Assembly (NCBI GenBank): GCA_031216915.1
Contig: CM062292.1
Span: 4,398,457-4,462,456 of the forward strand
Source: Pictodentalium vernedei
Lineage: Eukaryota; Mollusca; Scaphopoda; Dentaliida; Dentaliidae
Length of the DNA stretch: 64,000 nt
Direction of reading: 5' to 3'
Numbering within the stretch: position 1 is the stretch's first letter; every line of letters begins with the position of its first letter. Under the pieces are notes generated by a model, which was not told the origin of the DNA, did no database searches, and was given only the letters and a program-made list of their open reading frames with translations. This document shows positions 1 to 9,475 of the stretch, one piece after another. A program made the position numbers and the translations under genes.

Positions 1-1039
1 CCTGCACCTTGAACACTTCAAATTGCAAGTTCGAATTACGTAAGGGGATCTTCATAAAGATCACCAGTTTATCGTCGTCATAAATGGCAGCTGTCATAAG
101 CAAATGATAATATTGCCATAATTCTGTCATCAGATCTAGCGGCAACATTGACTTATCATCTAATTGAACTTTAATACTCATTAATACTGAGGTTAATAGT
201 GAAGGATCCACTATTTTTGGTGATAACTTCCTATCGGCTAGAATATCCATTTGATCATGTAATCCCCGTAGAGTGGTTTCTGCGGCGATTGTCATTGATT
301 CCAATCGACTCATTACAAACTCAAGCTGATGATAAGCATGAGTGAAATGTTCAAGATATAATATTCGATCTTCATGATTCTGAACTACTTGATTGACTCG
401 ACCTTGAAATAACATCAATTCGTGCGACATATTTAACATAAATTCTCTATTTTTCAGAATCGCTTCATGATTCATCTTAATGAAGGTTAAACTTTGTTTT
501 TGAATATGTTGAATCATTGCTTGATTAGTACTTACACGTCTTAAATTATCTGCTATCCCATCTAAATCTGACTGGGATACAGTTCCGAAGAGAAAACTCA
601 ATCCTTCACCTACAAAGTCGAACAAACCTCGTTTCTTCCGAGACGAGATTATTGTATGGCCATGTAATCTGCGGTAATTGTTCAGATCCTCTTTTACTCG
701 TTTAACACGATTATTTAGGTATCTGATCTCCTGGTGTATATCCGTTATAATCGATCTTAACGCAACGGCAAGAGTAGAGTTTTCACCATTTACTTCTACA
801 AAAGTTTGTCGAAAAGCTATGGTTGTAGCATTGTACAAACCATCGGTATATTTCATACTTCGATCAAGTCTACGCACATATTGTATAAAAGGCTGAAGTT
901 CATAAACAAACATTGTACTCCAATCACTAGTTACCATATTTACTTCTTTCACTTTCTTAAAAATCACATTGTTTTTAATAATAGTATGTCCATCTATTAT
1001 TGTAGTCAAAAGACCAACTAATAACATCCAACGCAACAT
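1..1039 (-). CDS. Envelope-like fusion glycoprotein, partial (C-terminus off the window)
   Basis: An open frame of about 346 codons starts at the ATG at 1037-1039 and reaches the window edge without a stop. The first 18 or so residues are hydrophobic and look like a signal peptide. At residues 134-137 (positions 629-640) is a dibasic furin-type site, RKKR, followed directly by a Gly/Phe/Leu-rich stretch (GLFDFVGEGLSFLFG) that resembles a fusion peptide. The following region is rich in heptad-like Leu/Ile/Met. This arrangement is known from the baculovirus F-type envelopes of insect errantiviruses; family assignment here is inference from layout and motif. No transmembrane anchor is visible because the C-terminus is outside. 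It lies 3' of integrase in the same frame as pol and would need a spliced mRNA. An env frame this open next to a pol with five stops is noteworthy. Confidence 0.75.
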   Translation of the reverse strand, partial: MLRWMLLVGLLTTIIDGHTIIKNNVIFKKVKEVNMVTSDWSTMFVYELQPFIQYVRRLDRSMKYTDGLYNATTIAFRQTFVEVNGENSTLAVALRSIITDIHQEIRYLNNRVKRVKEDLNNYRRLHGHTIISSRKKRGLFDFVGEGLSFLFGTVSQSDLDGIADNLRRVSTNQAMIQHIQKQSLTFIKMNHEAILKNREFMLNMSHELMLFQGRVNQVVQNHEDRILYLEHFTHAYHQLEFVMSRLESMTIAAETTLRGLHDQMDILADRKLSPKIVDPSLLTSVLMSIKVQLDDKSMLPLDLMTELWQYYHLLMTAAIYDDDKLVIFMKIPLRNSNLQFEVFKVQ

Positions 1040-1336
1040 CTTGCTCCTACAATGAGAAAGGAAGCAAGAGTTAGCGCAATGAGTAATACGTGATTCAATT
1101 TCCTACACTCTGACGATTTACTTCCCGGGTGTAAAAGGTCAGAAGGTTAATCTAACTACAAGAAGTCTCAGTCAGTTCGCGAGGCTGATAAGATCTCACT
1201 TATAGTTTCGTTCCGCACAAATCATAAGTCAATATAATTTTGTTACTTATTTTACACTTTCTCTCTTCTCTCTCAAACTTAAGGAGAGGCATGCCATATG
1301 TGTTACGTTTAGTTATCATTAGTCTTGTGGTAACAT

Positions 1337-1624
1337 TTAATCACTAGTACTCCAGGTAGAGGGTATCATAATTGCTCCTAATTCTAATTTCTCACCTGGT
1401 TCTTTAATCTTATTATGATCTTTTAATACAGCTTGTATACAAGAGATCATCTCAGTTATATCTTTACTTGATTGTTTTGGTTGAGGCTCACTACTTTGGC
1501 CTTTTTCTTCTGTTATTTGCAATTGATCAATTTCCATCGTTGAATCATTTAATCGATCATTTCGATCGTCAGCAATGAATCGTGATGGCAGTTGATCAGC
1601 TGAAGGAGCTCGTAGCTCTTTCAT
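1337..1624 (-). pseudogene. C-terminal tail of the retroelement pol frame
   Basis: These 95 codons lie in the same frame as the integrase segment and are separated from it by a TGA at 1826-1828 and another at 1625-1627. The sequence between is open, acidic and Ser-rich, then Lys/Arg-rich. No domain is recognised. It looks like the low-complexity tail that follows the integrase C-terminal domain in many Ty3-like elements. The final stop is the TAA at 1337-1339. The 297 bases from there to the env-like ATG hold no recognisable gene and would be where an env splice acceptor is expected. Confidence 0.5.
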
Positions 1625-1825
1625 TCATCTCTTGTAATCTCGTATCTGTTGTACTTGTTGTCTTAATTCTGCTAATGGAACACCATCTTCCTCTGAAGAA
1701 GAATGTTCTCGTTTTTGTCTTTTATTCTTAATGAATGACGTTAAGGAGTGTTTTTCTTGAATCCCTTGCATATCGTCACTCTCATTACTGTCACTACTGC
1801 TACTGTTTTCAGTAGTCGACTGTTC

Positions 1826-2479
1826 TCACGGGGCAGCGTAATGTTGAATTCGTCGTGCTCTGACAGGTTGAGGCACCTCCCATTCTTGAGGCGCTTTACT
1901 AAGTCTTTCTCCATGACATTTAATTATTCTGCGAGTTAATTGATCTTGTATCTTGTAACTCACTGGACCTGTTCTCTCAATGACTCGAAATGGGTAGTCC
2001 CATTTCGATTCTAATTTTCCTTTAGATTTACCTGAGGAGTATAAAACAGGATCACCTACTTCAAAGGTGATATCCTTTGCTGTTATATCATGTAATCTTT
2101 GTTGTTTTAATACTCGTTTCTTTTGTGCAGCTCGTTGTTTTCTGAATGCTTTATGTTGTTCCTGAATGGCTATCTTATGAGGTTCTTCACCTACATATTT
2201 TTCTCGAGGTTTAAGTATATTGTCGAGTGGTAAAACCACATCTCTGCCATACACCAGATAAAATGGAGAGAATCCAGAGGATTCACTGCCATTAAACCTG
2301 ATGGCTGCCATAGCTTGGTTTAGGAATATATCCCATGTTTCTAATTCTTCTCGAGCTAGTTTTTCTAAGATGTCATTCAGCGTTCTATGTAGCCTCTCCC
2401 CCTTCCCGTTAGATTGTGGATGGAAGTAGGAAGTGGTTACATGATGTATCTTGAAATAGTCAGTTAAATATTTCATCAC
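1826..2479 (-). pseudogene. Integrase, catalytic C-terminal half and C-terminal domain
   Basis: This is the second half of the DDE integrase. Near the start is the region with the third catalytic acidic residue (HPQSNGKGERLHRTL, Glu in GER), then a conserved stretch ending in a GDPVLYSS-like motif typical of the Gypsy integrase GPY/F-type C-terminal domain (VLYSSGKSKGKLESKWDYPF). It is in frame with the upstream RNase H-integrase segment across a TAA at 2546-2548; the second catalytic Asp (TDNGSE) lies in the short open stretch between 2480 and 2545. It ends at a TGA (1826-1828) after which the frame stays open. Role: insertion of the cDNA into the host chromosome. Confidence 0.85.
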
Positions 2480-2545
2480 TGCATTTACATTTTCAGATCC
2501 ATTGTCTGTTAATATTTCTAAAGGACATCCAAATCTTGGAAAAAT

Positions 2546-3847
2546 TTAATCTATTATCAAGTTAGCAATTGTTTCCACCTTTTTATCAGGCACTGGAAAC
2601 GCTTCAGGCCAGCCAGCATAAATATTTATGAAGGTCACAATGTATTTATTTCCTGATAAAGTCTCAGGGTGTGGACCACCCATATCCAATGCTATTTTAG
2701 CAAAGGGGTATGGAGGTCTATCAGTCTCTTGCAATGGCAAAGTGTGAGCTCTGGTGTTACGAGCTCGACACACAAGACAATTTTCTACATGTTTATAAAT
2801 ATGTTTATATAAATCTTTCCAATAATATTTTCTGCTGATATTATTGTACACTTTGTCTATGCCAAGGTGACCTAATTCGTCATGGTATTGCTTCAACACA
2901 TCTGCATGTAATTGTTCAGGTATGCACAAACGTACCCGTGGGTTATCATCAACTGTACTAATGTAATATAATACTCCCTCAATCATGAGGTATCTACTAC
3001 TAATGTGTGCAGGGGTATTGTTACCTTGATACTTCTTAATGATTTCTACAATCTTTTCATCTTTCTGTTGCTCTACCTTCATGTCCAAATCTTTGTAATT
3101 AATTGCTTGTGGTTCGGGCGGAACCTGAGGTTCATCTGTGATGACATGTACATATCTTTGAGGATCAATTTTGTTACTATTGATAATTCCAATTTGTAAT
3201 GCTTTCTGATTTTCCACATTATCCATCTCGTACCCAGGGTCAGCGTTTGTGATTCCTTCAGGTAAATGAGAAAGTAGGTCAGCACATGTATTCTTTCTAC
3301 CTGGTAAATATTCAATCTTGCAATTGTAGCTCGCTATCTTCAATGCCCAGCGTTGTACTTTGGCATTGTTTTGCGGACTTTTCAACAAGTACTGCAAGGG
3401 GGCGTGGTCTGTCTTAATAACAAACTCTGCTCCCTGCAGGTAGTTATTGAATTTATCCAAAGCATATGAGATAGCAAAAGCTTCTTTCTCAAATGTCGAC
3501 CATTTCTGTTGGGTTTCACCCAATTTATGAGATAGGAAGACAATGGATTTTTCATCAGGTACTCCAGGTAGTTGACCTGTTTTGTCATCACATGGTTGTG
3601 CCAATACCGCTCCGACACAGCGGCCACTGGCGTCTGTGTAAAGCACGTAAGGCTTTCTGGGATTTGGATATGACAAATGAGCAACTTGAGTTAAACGATC
3701 TTTCAACTCTTGAAAGGCTTTTTGATGTGTATCACGCCAATGAAATCTTGCATATTTCTTTGTCAGTTCTAAGAGTGGTTGAGCAATTTCGCTGAACCGA
3801 GGAATAAATCTATGGTAGTATGAAGTCATGCCCATAAAAGATCTCAC
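2546..3847 (-). pseudogene. RNase H and integrase N-terminal half of pol
   Basis: These 433 codons start inside the RT connection (RSFMGMTSYYHRFIP). They hold a Ty3-type RNase H (YTDASG near residues 69-74, FEKEAFAISYAL, then TDHAPLQYL), then the integrase HHCC zinc finger near 2760-2890 (HDELGHLGIDKVY ... CLVC). The first catalytic Asp lies in ALDMGGPHPE. The frame is shared with the protease-RT segment; only the TGA at 3878-3880 separates them. It ends at the TAA at 2546-2548. RNase H removes genomic RNA during cDNA synthesis; the zinc finger supports integrase multimerisation. All key residues visible are kept, so decay appears to be by a few point mutations. Confidence 0.88.
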
Positions 3848-3877
3848 TTCTGTTGCTGTTTTCGGCGGATTTAATTT

Positions 3878-5530
3878 TCAAATGACCTCGACCTTTGAAG
3901 TCTCAGGTTTAATTCCATCTTTACTACTTACAAAACCAAGATAAGATGTTTCAGATTGAAAGAAGGAACACTTCTTAGCTTTTAGCTTCAGTTTATGTTT
4001 TCTTAGTCGACCAAACACTTGTTTAATGTGGTCGATATGAGATTTTATGTCACGGCTGAAAATCAAAATATCATCAAGGTAGGCCAGAGAAAAATCCTCT
4101 AGGCCCTCCAAGACGCTTGTCATGAGGGAGTGATACACCGAGGGTGCGTTCACGAGTCCAAATGCCATCACATTGAACTCATAAAGGCCCTTATGACAAA
4201 CAAAGGCCGTTTTAGGTCTGTCTTCTTCATCCATCTTGACTTGCCAGTAGCCTGACTTCATGTCAAGGGTGGTGAAGTATTGACATCCATTCAATAAAGT
4301 AAAGATGTCGTCAATCAATGGAAGCGGCCAGTTTGTTACTTTCGTGACTTCATTGAGCTTGCAGAAATCAACGCAGAAGCGTTTCGAGCCATCTTTCTTG
4401 TCCACGAGCAGGCACGGAAAACTCCATGCACTATTTGACCTTCGGATAATTCCGGATTGAAGCATTTCTTCAAGTGCTTCGTCCATAATTTTTCTCTTAA
4501 GTAATGGAACTCTATATGCTCTACTTTTTATTGGTGGTGCATCACCTGTGTCGATGCGCATCTTAACTGTATCTGTCTGAGTTAATTCTTTATCAGTTTT
4601 TGCAAACAAGTCTTTATTATTATTGATGACTGGCATCAACAGGTGCCGTTTGTCTTCAGGCACCTGTATGTCAGCATCTGTGATCTGGTCTTCAGGTGTA
4701 GTTTGAGTTAAGATCTGATTAATTTCTAAGACTTTTTCTTCCTGTTCTATTGGCTCCAGTTTTCCAATCAAACATCCCCTTTTCAAGGTGTAATGTTTGT
4801 TGGTACTGTTCACCAACAGTACAGGTATGGTTTCATTTCCATTCGTGACTATACTGTTACTAACCAAGAGGCCAGGCTGTTCAGCCACATGACCTTTAGT
4901 CAGTCCATGATGTTCTAAGTATTTTGTGTCAAAGACAGATTTGACACTGGAAGCTTTTGCTGTACACAAACAAGTGGATTGTGGTTTAAGTTCCACCTGA
5001 TTGATCAGTCTAGTAAGACAACTCACCTGTATATCTTGAACAATGGGTACATAGTGACCATCTAATCTCAATTTATGACATTCCCAATATAAATTAACTC
5101 GATAGCCCCTTATCCAATCCATTCCTAATAACATACTTCGATTCAACTCATTTATTACTAAGAACTCATGCACCTGATAAATTCCTTGAATATAAAATTC
5201 AAGTCTAACTTTTCCTCGGGGGAGAGTGTCATTCCCAATAATACCCGCAATGCGAGGCAAGGAATTTTTATCACCAACTAATTTCGGTCGGTGTTTCAGA
5301 TTTTTCCAAAATTTTGTACTAATACAACTTGTCTGTGCCCCTGTATCTAATAAGGCACGTAGTCGCTGTCCTTTGATGTTCACTAAGACACTATTCAAAG
5401 AAGCAGCCCCATAATTTATGGTTACTGTTTCCGGTTGAGAATTTCTAAGTTTTTGTTGCTGTTGTTCCCCATTTGGGTAATCATCATTGTTTACTAAGTT
5501 ATTTCCCTTGGTTTCCAAGGAGTGTTTCAC
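3878..5530 (-). pseudogene. Aspartic protease and reverse transcriptase of pol
   Basis: Order of domains: a retropepsin with the active-site motif LLDTGAQTSCIS near residue 60, a linker, then reverse transcriptase with palm motifs (CVDFCKLNEVT, LDMKSGYWQ, AFGLVNAPSVY) and the catalytic YLDD box at 4071-4082. The methionine at 5530 is not necessarily a true start: the frame is open upstream to the TAG at 5612-5614, which alone separates it from the macro-domain frame. Ty3/Gypsy RT sequences characteristically read YLDD or YIDD. The segment ends at a TGA (3878-3880), probably a decayed CGA, and the frame resumes directly after it. Confidence 0.9.
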
Positions 5531-5611
5531 TTCCTGTTGACATGGGTTTTTCCAATTACTTCCCCTTGGGTTTTTCCTGTTTTGTAGTTTTGGGTTTTTC
5601 CCAAGTGATTT

Positions 5612-6754
5612 CTATTGGCTCCTTATTCTTGGATTCCTATTTCCTGATTCACTTACTTCCTGTTTCTGTTGATTTATTTCAATGCAACCCTGCTTACCTG
5701 GTTGATTATAATCACAAGACTTTTTTATAGTTTGATTTTCATAAGCATTTTTCATATAAATCATAATATCAGGGTCTACATCTACAATGTGTATATCTTT
5801 TAATTGTTTAGGAGTAAAGTTTTGTAGAACTCTCACATAAACATCTGCACACTTCTGTTTAGGTACACCATATATCCCGCTACTGATGAGTGGGATAGCT
5901 ATGTTTACAAAATTTTCGTTGTCACATACCTGCAATACTTTTTGTACAGTACTGTATAAAACATTGAGACATTTATTTTTATCACTGTAATCATTCCAGC
6001 GTGGTCCCACAGCATGTATTACTTTTAAACATGGCAACATTCCACAAGTGGTAGTCATATTCCCACCTACTGGAAGATTTCCATGCTGTTGAATATATTG
6101 TTGACATTCTTGTTCAAGGGCTGAACCAGCTCCAAGAGCTATAGCTCTGGCAACACCTCCACCATGGGTTAATTGGCTATTTGCCGCATTCACCATAGCG
6201 TCAGTAGCTACCTGAGTTATTCCAGTCCTGTATACTTTTACTTCCAGACCACTGGTGGTCTGATAGCTGAAACAATTTTGTGCAGTAAATTTTTCAGGCT
6301 GACTGTCCTTTGCAGGGCAGCCATTTTGTGAGTTGGCTTTGGGTTTCTTAGGCCTACCAGTCAGAGGAATGGTTGTGAATTTTACTGTACAATTTTTCCT
6401 ATTATGTGTGGTCTGACCACACCTTGTGCATTGAATGGCTTTACTTTTCACTGGAGGAGAACCATTTTTGGTTCTCCTTGTTTGAGACTGAGTACTTGGC
6501 TTTATATTACATGTTTTATTACCCGTATTTCCACCTGTCTTATTATTTACAATTTTATTTTTACAATTATTCATACATTCATTTTGTACATTATTTATCA
6601 CGTCTCCCTGGTGATTTCCATTTTCACTTCTGTTGGGAGCATGTGACTTCTCATTAACTCTGCTCATTGCCCCATATGGGCAGAGTTCCCTTCGTTTAAA
6701 TTGACTCGGCAATCGCGAGCGAAGTGGTTTGGCTTCCCACAGCGAAAGCAGCAA
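5612..6754 (-). CDS. Macro-domain protein at the head of the retroelement pol
   Basis: The frame has 380 codons and overlaps the 3' end of gag by 91 bases in a different frame, as expected for frameshift or reinitiation expression. Residues 109-122 form a third CX2CX4HX4C zinc knuckle (CTRCGQTTHNRKNC). Residues 170-340 form a macro domain: the ADP-ribose-binding and catalytic-type loop is VNAANSQLTHGGGVARAI (188-205), followed by VIHAVGP (245-251) and IPLISSGIYGVP (287-298). In known macro domains these segments bind ADP-ribose, and the Asn-rich loop is kept in MacroD-type hydrolases. Macro domains are familiar in RNA viruses and histone macroH2A but not, to my knowledge, in a Ty3-like pol. 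Function in this element, such as removal of host ADP-ribosylation, is inference. It ends at a single TAG. Confidence 0.88.
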   Translation of the reverse strand: MLLSLWEAKPLRSRLPSQFKRRELCPYGAMSRVNEKSHAPNRSENGNHQGDVINNVQNECMNNCKNKIVNNKTGGNTGNKTCNIKPSTQSQTRRTKNGSPPVKSKAIQCTRCGQTTHNRKNCTVKFTTIPLTGRPKKPKANSQNGCPAKDSQPEKFTAQNCFSYQTTSGLEVKVYRTGITQVATDAMVNAANSQLTHGGGVARAIALGAGSALEQECQQYIQQHGNLPVGGNMTTTCGMLPCLKVIHAVGPRWNDYSDKNKCLNVLYSTVQKVLQVCDNENFVNIAIPLISSGIYGVPKQKCADVYVRVLQNFTPKQLKDIHIVDVDPDIMIYMKNAYENQTIKKSCDYNQPGKQGCIEINQQKQEVSESGNRNPRIRSQ

Positions 6755-7626
6755 AAGGTCGCCCCTGGTGACCTTTCACCTGCTGGCTGAATATCAAGTG
6801 TTCTCACTTGCTTGGTCAAGTTGACGCGACAATCGCATTTCATGTGGCCAACGTGGTTACAACGATTGCAAACCGGTCGTGAAAATTGTGTCGGTTTCTG
6901 ATATCTGTTGTAATTTTGTCCTCCCCTGTTTCGGTATTGACTATTGTATTGATTTTTACTTTGATATGGAGGTCGCGCATAACCTCCACTATAGTTTTTC
7001 GTTAAGATATTCACCTTATGGCGTCGGCGCGCCACACCTATGTCCATGGGAGTCTCGTCTCTCGTCTCCAAAGGGAGATCTACATGTTCTTCCTGTTCGT
7101 CGATGTGATCGCGAAATACAGGATCCCGATAGCGTTCATATTCTTCATATTGTCGGTCAAATGCCTTCCCAAAGGGTGCTTTTCCTTTAGCGGCTTCAGA
7201 GCGGGCGCGAAATTTAATTTTTGCGGCATTTTCAAATAATGCTTGACTAACAGCGTTTTCTAGCATCTTGGGCATGCGACAGATTAGTTTCATCCGAACG
7301 TTGTTGTCATACAACCCGTCACAAAAGTAATCTGAGAGATTTTTCTGGATGGTGGGGTTATCAATTTCCTGATCAAAGGCATCTTTTGCAAGATCAAGCA
7401 GTTGCTCAGCATATGAGACAAGAGTTTGATTTCTCCCTTGTCGCATATGGTGCAACTGATTGGTAGCCATGGAGTTATCCATAGTGGCGCTATAGCCACT
7501 TTTCAGTTCGCTATACAGTTCGGACCAAGGCATTTCAGGATTTTTCTTCATTGTTCTTAAAATAAAATCAGCAACTACGAAGTCACTGGTTTGAGCGGCG
7601 ATTTTAGGTCGTCGCTTCTCTTCCAC
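6664..7626 (-). pseudogene. Gag, capsid-like region and nucleocapsid zinc knuckles
   Basis: The 320 codons hold a Ty3-type gag capsid-like region (motifs such as LHHMRQGRNQTLVSYAEQLLDLA, shortened here to RQGRNQTLVSYAEQLL), an Arg/Tyr/Gln-rich linker and two zinc knuckles, CNRCNHVGHMKCDC and CFRCGKPNHFARDC, both CX2CX4HX4C. Zinc knuckles bind genomic RNA for packaging. The true start is further upstream: the frame is continuous with the coiled-coil segment ending at 7677 if one base is allowed for in the five-G run at 7680-7684. So the methionine at 7626 is probably internal. The 3' end overlaps the macro-domain frame by 91 bases. Confidence 0.85.
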
Positions 7627-7676
7627 ATCATTTGTCTCACAGAATAGGTCAAGAGATTTTATCCAACCCCGAAAAT

Positions 7677-8129
7677 TCAGGGGGTTCCTGTCAAATTTTT
7701 AATATGGGAATGAATGGACTGAGCCTGAGTGGCATTAGCAGTCTTTGCATTACTCTTTTCACTTTGGCGCACGGTTTCATGCAGGTCGATTATGGCAGAA
7801 GACGTGGGGTCATTGGCTCGTTTTTCAGCATCTGCCAATTGATTTTTGACTCTCCGCAGTTTTGCTTGAGCACCGGCTTTGTCAGTAGCTAACTGTAATT
7901 CGAAATCAGCTTTCTGCTGTACCAGCTCTGCTTTAACTTGGGCGAGGGCTGTCTGCGTTTGCTGAAGGGTTTGTTGTGAGGCAGTATGCTGCTGCTGCAA
8001 GCCCTGAGCTTGAGAGCCCAGTTCAGTGAGTTGCCACTCATACTGACCCACAAGACCTTCCTTTTCCTGTTTCGCTTGAGTAATTTCATCGAGTAACCGT
8101 TGCTCTCTGTCTGACAACGGCATGGTCAT
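7677..8129 (-). pseudogene. Gag N-terminal coiled-coil segment
   Basis: The 150-codon frame is Gln/Ala/Glu-rich with heptad-like spacing over residues 10-110, strongly suggesting a coiled coil. It ends in a stop created at a G5 (C5 on the coding strand) run at 7680-7684, after which the adjacent frame is open into the capsid region. The likely explanation is a one-base slip in a homopolymer, so this is the front of gag. Coiled coils at the front of gag would help particle assembly; that is inference. Two earlier in-frame methionines cluster at the start, so the exact initiation codon is uncertain. Confidence 0.7.
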
Positions 8130-8225
8130 TTTTCATGAATTTTATTACTATGAAATAATTTACAATTTAATTTTTCTGCTGTTAATGAACGTAAAATGAA
8201 AAAAATTGCACCTACCTTGCTAGCA

Positions 8226-8438
8226 CTATAACTGTTGAAACACACGCGGTTGTCTTTTCAGAATTTCCTGGAATTCCTGGAGATTTTTCACAGTTCCCTG
8301 AGTTTCCGTTTTTCTCTGGTGTTCAGTCAAAAGTTCGATATATCTGATGAGCAACGCTCGGTGCGACCAGTCGAGCGTGGTTTGGATGTGATAGCAATTG
8401 GCGGTCAGCGTCAGTGTAAATAATGGCTCGTTGGACAT
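8226..8438 (-). CDS. Small leader ORF of the retroelement
   Basis: A 70-codon frame lies between the primer-binding site and gag. The C-terminal half is charged and Gln-rich (TEHQRKTETQGTVKNLQEFQ). No family is recognised. It could be the true first exon of gag, an upstream ORF, or chance. The following bases contain a possible splice donor (AAG then GTAGGT near 8212) and a possible acceptor (TTAACAG near 8184), so a leader intron is conceivable but unproven. Confidence 0.3.
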   Translation of the reverse strand: MSNEPLFTLTLTANCYHIQTTLDWSHRALLIRYIELLTEHQRKTETQGTVKNLQEFQEILKRQPRVFQQL

Positions 8439-8717
8439 GCAACCAGTTCTACCATGGAGTTGTACCAGTATTGGATTCAGAGGGCGCTGTCTGTGTCTGC
8501 TGCCTTACAAATTTCAGCTGCCAGGCATTCAATTTACCAGTAAAATTAAGGGATGTCTGTCCCTCATAAATATTTAGCAAAAAGTTCTCACAAGTTCACT
8601 GTGCTCCCCAAAGGCAATGTTTTCAATCAATTTCGGCTTCACTGGGTCCGTTAGGGTTAATAGATGTTTCTAGAATGTTCACCCGATCGTTGCAAGAGAG
8701 TTAGAAGTCAGAGTCTA

Positions 8718-8735
8718 CATCCTGGTCATGGCACC
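8718..8735 (-). promoter_or_regulatory. Primer-binding site, tRNA-His-like
   Basis: On the minus strand the sequence begins TGGTGCCATGACCAGGAT directly inside the LTR. TGG pairs with the CCA end of a tRNA, as in all tRNA-primed LTR elements. The first seven bases and a further TGAC and GGAT block fit the 3' end of animal tRNA-His. The match is imperfect (about 15 of 20), so another tRNA cannot be excluded. Confidence 0.6.
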
Positions 8736-8743
8736 ATATAATC

Positions 8744-9475
8744 TGGCCTGTGGCATAGCAGGGTTAAGTACCCTGGAAAAATGATCGTCTAGTGGATTTG
8801 GGTTAGGACTACAATCGTGGCAAGTGGCCACAGGACAATTTAACTGTTCAGTCTAGGAGGCAACCAGTTCTGTGGAGTCTGCAACAATTCTTGATACTGC
8901 AGCCGCAGTGAAAGGGTGAATTCAGAACACATAAAAGTTACTTACAGTTTTCTATGTTTATTCACTAAACCCTAAATAAAGTTCCTACAATTTAAACTTA
9001 TAAAGAAATATTCTCTCTCTGGTAAATTTCTAAAATATATCAGATACGAAATGAGACTAAGTTGAAATTATCGCATCGCTCTCAACGCGTCCTGTGTCTG
9101 GAACTGTTGTCTGGCCTGGAAGCGTTCGGCGGCGTTCTTCCACGAGAATAGGAGAGTGACTTCTTACACGACGGAAGACCAAAGAGAGAAGTAACAACTC
9201 GGGTGATTCCGTTGGTTTAAATACAGTTTGATTCGTGCATAGTCGTGCAGATCTTGTTTCAATTGACGTCATAAAACACCACAGAACACCACTTATACCC
9301 CAAGATGGCGGAGAGGTATTTCTTAACCCCTTACTTCCATTCTGGGATAGTAGGGCATCCTGTGGGTATCCTATGCTAATAGTATGCGTTATCGCATTTA
9401 AAAGGACACTGGCATTTGGTAGGTGTACAATTTCAAAACCGACAGTACCGCCCAGCGAACGTGCTATATTGCACA
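8744..9475 (-). repeat. 5' LTR of the retroelement (boundaries estimated)
   Basis: Estimated from signals, because the partner LTR is outside the window. The outer end is placed at TGTGCAATATAGCACG (minus strand, ending at 9475), which starts with TG and holds a short inverted repeat. Inside are a TATA-like TATTTAAA (9216-9223) and an AATAAA polyadenylation signal (8957-8962) in the order expected for U3-R-U5. The inner edge lies a few bases from the primer site. Length is therefore about 730 bases. A 139-codon frame within it (9057-9476) has no recognisable domain and is taken as chance. Confidence 0.5.
9216..9223 (-). promoter_or_regulatory. TATA-like box in the LTR
   Basis: TATTTAAA on the minus strand, about 250 bases inside the proposed LTR outer edge and upstream of the AATAAA at 8957-8962. 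Position relative to the other LTR signals fits a U3 promoter. Confidence 0.4.

Larger units (their letters stand above)
1..9475 (-). mobile_element. Ty3/Gypsy-like, env-bearing LTR retroelement (left end outside window)
   Basis: Read on the minus strand, the order is LTR, primer-binding site, gag, macro domain-protease-RT-RNase H-integrase, then an envelope-like frame. That is the layout of an errantivirus-like or retrovirus-like Metaviridae member. The integrase follows RNase H, as in Ty3/Gypsy and retroviruses and unlike Copia. The 3' LTR lies beyond position 1, so LTR identity and target duplication cannot be measured here. The copy is decayed: gag has one frameshift and pol has five in-frame stops, but the env-like frame is open for the full 1039 bases visible. 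The unusual cargo is a macro domain between gag and protease. Confidence 0.85.

Noticed and set aside
1040-1336. Separate gene between pol and env
   Set aside because: No frame longer than about 30 codons in either strand; probably the splice acceptor region for env.
3005-3795. Plus-strand frames in the retroelement pol
   Set aside because: Antisense shadows of RNase H and integrase.
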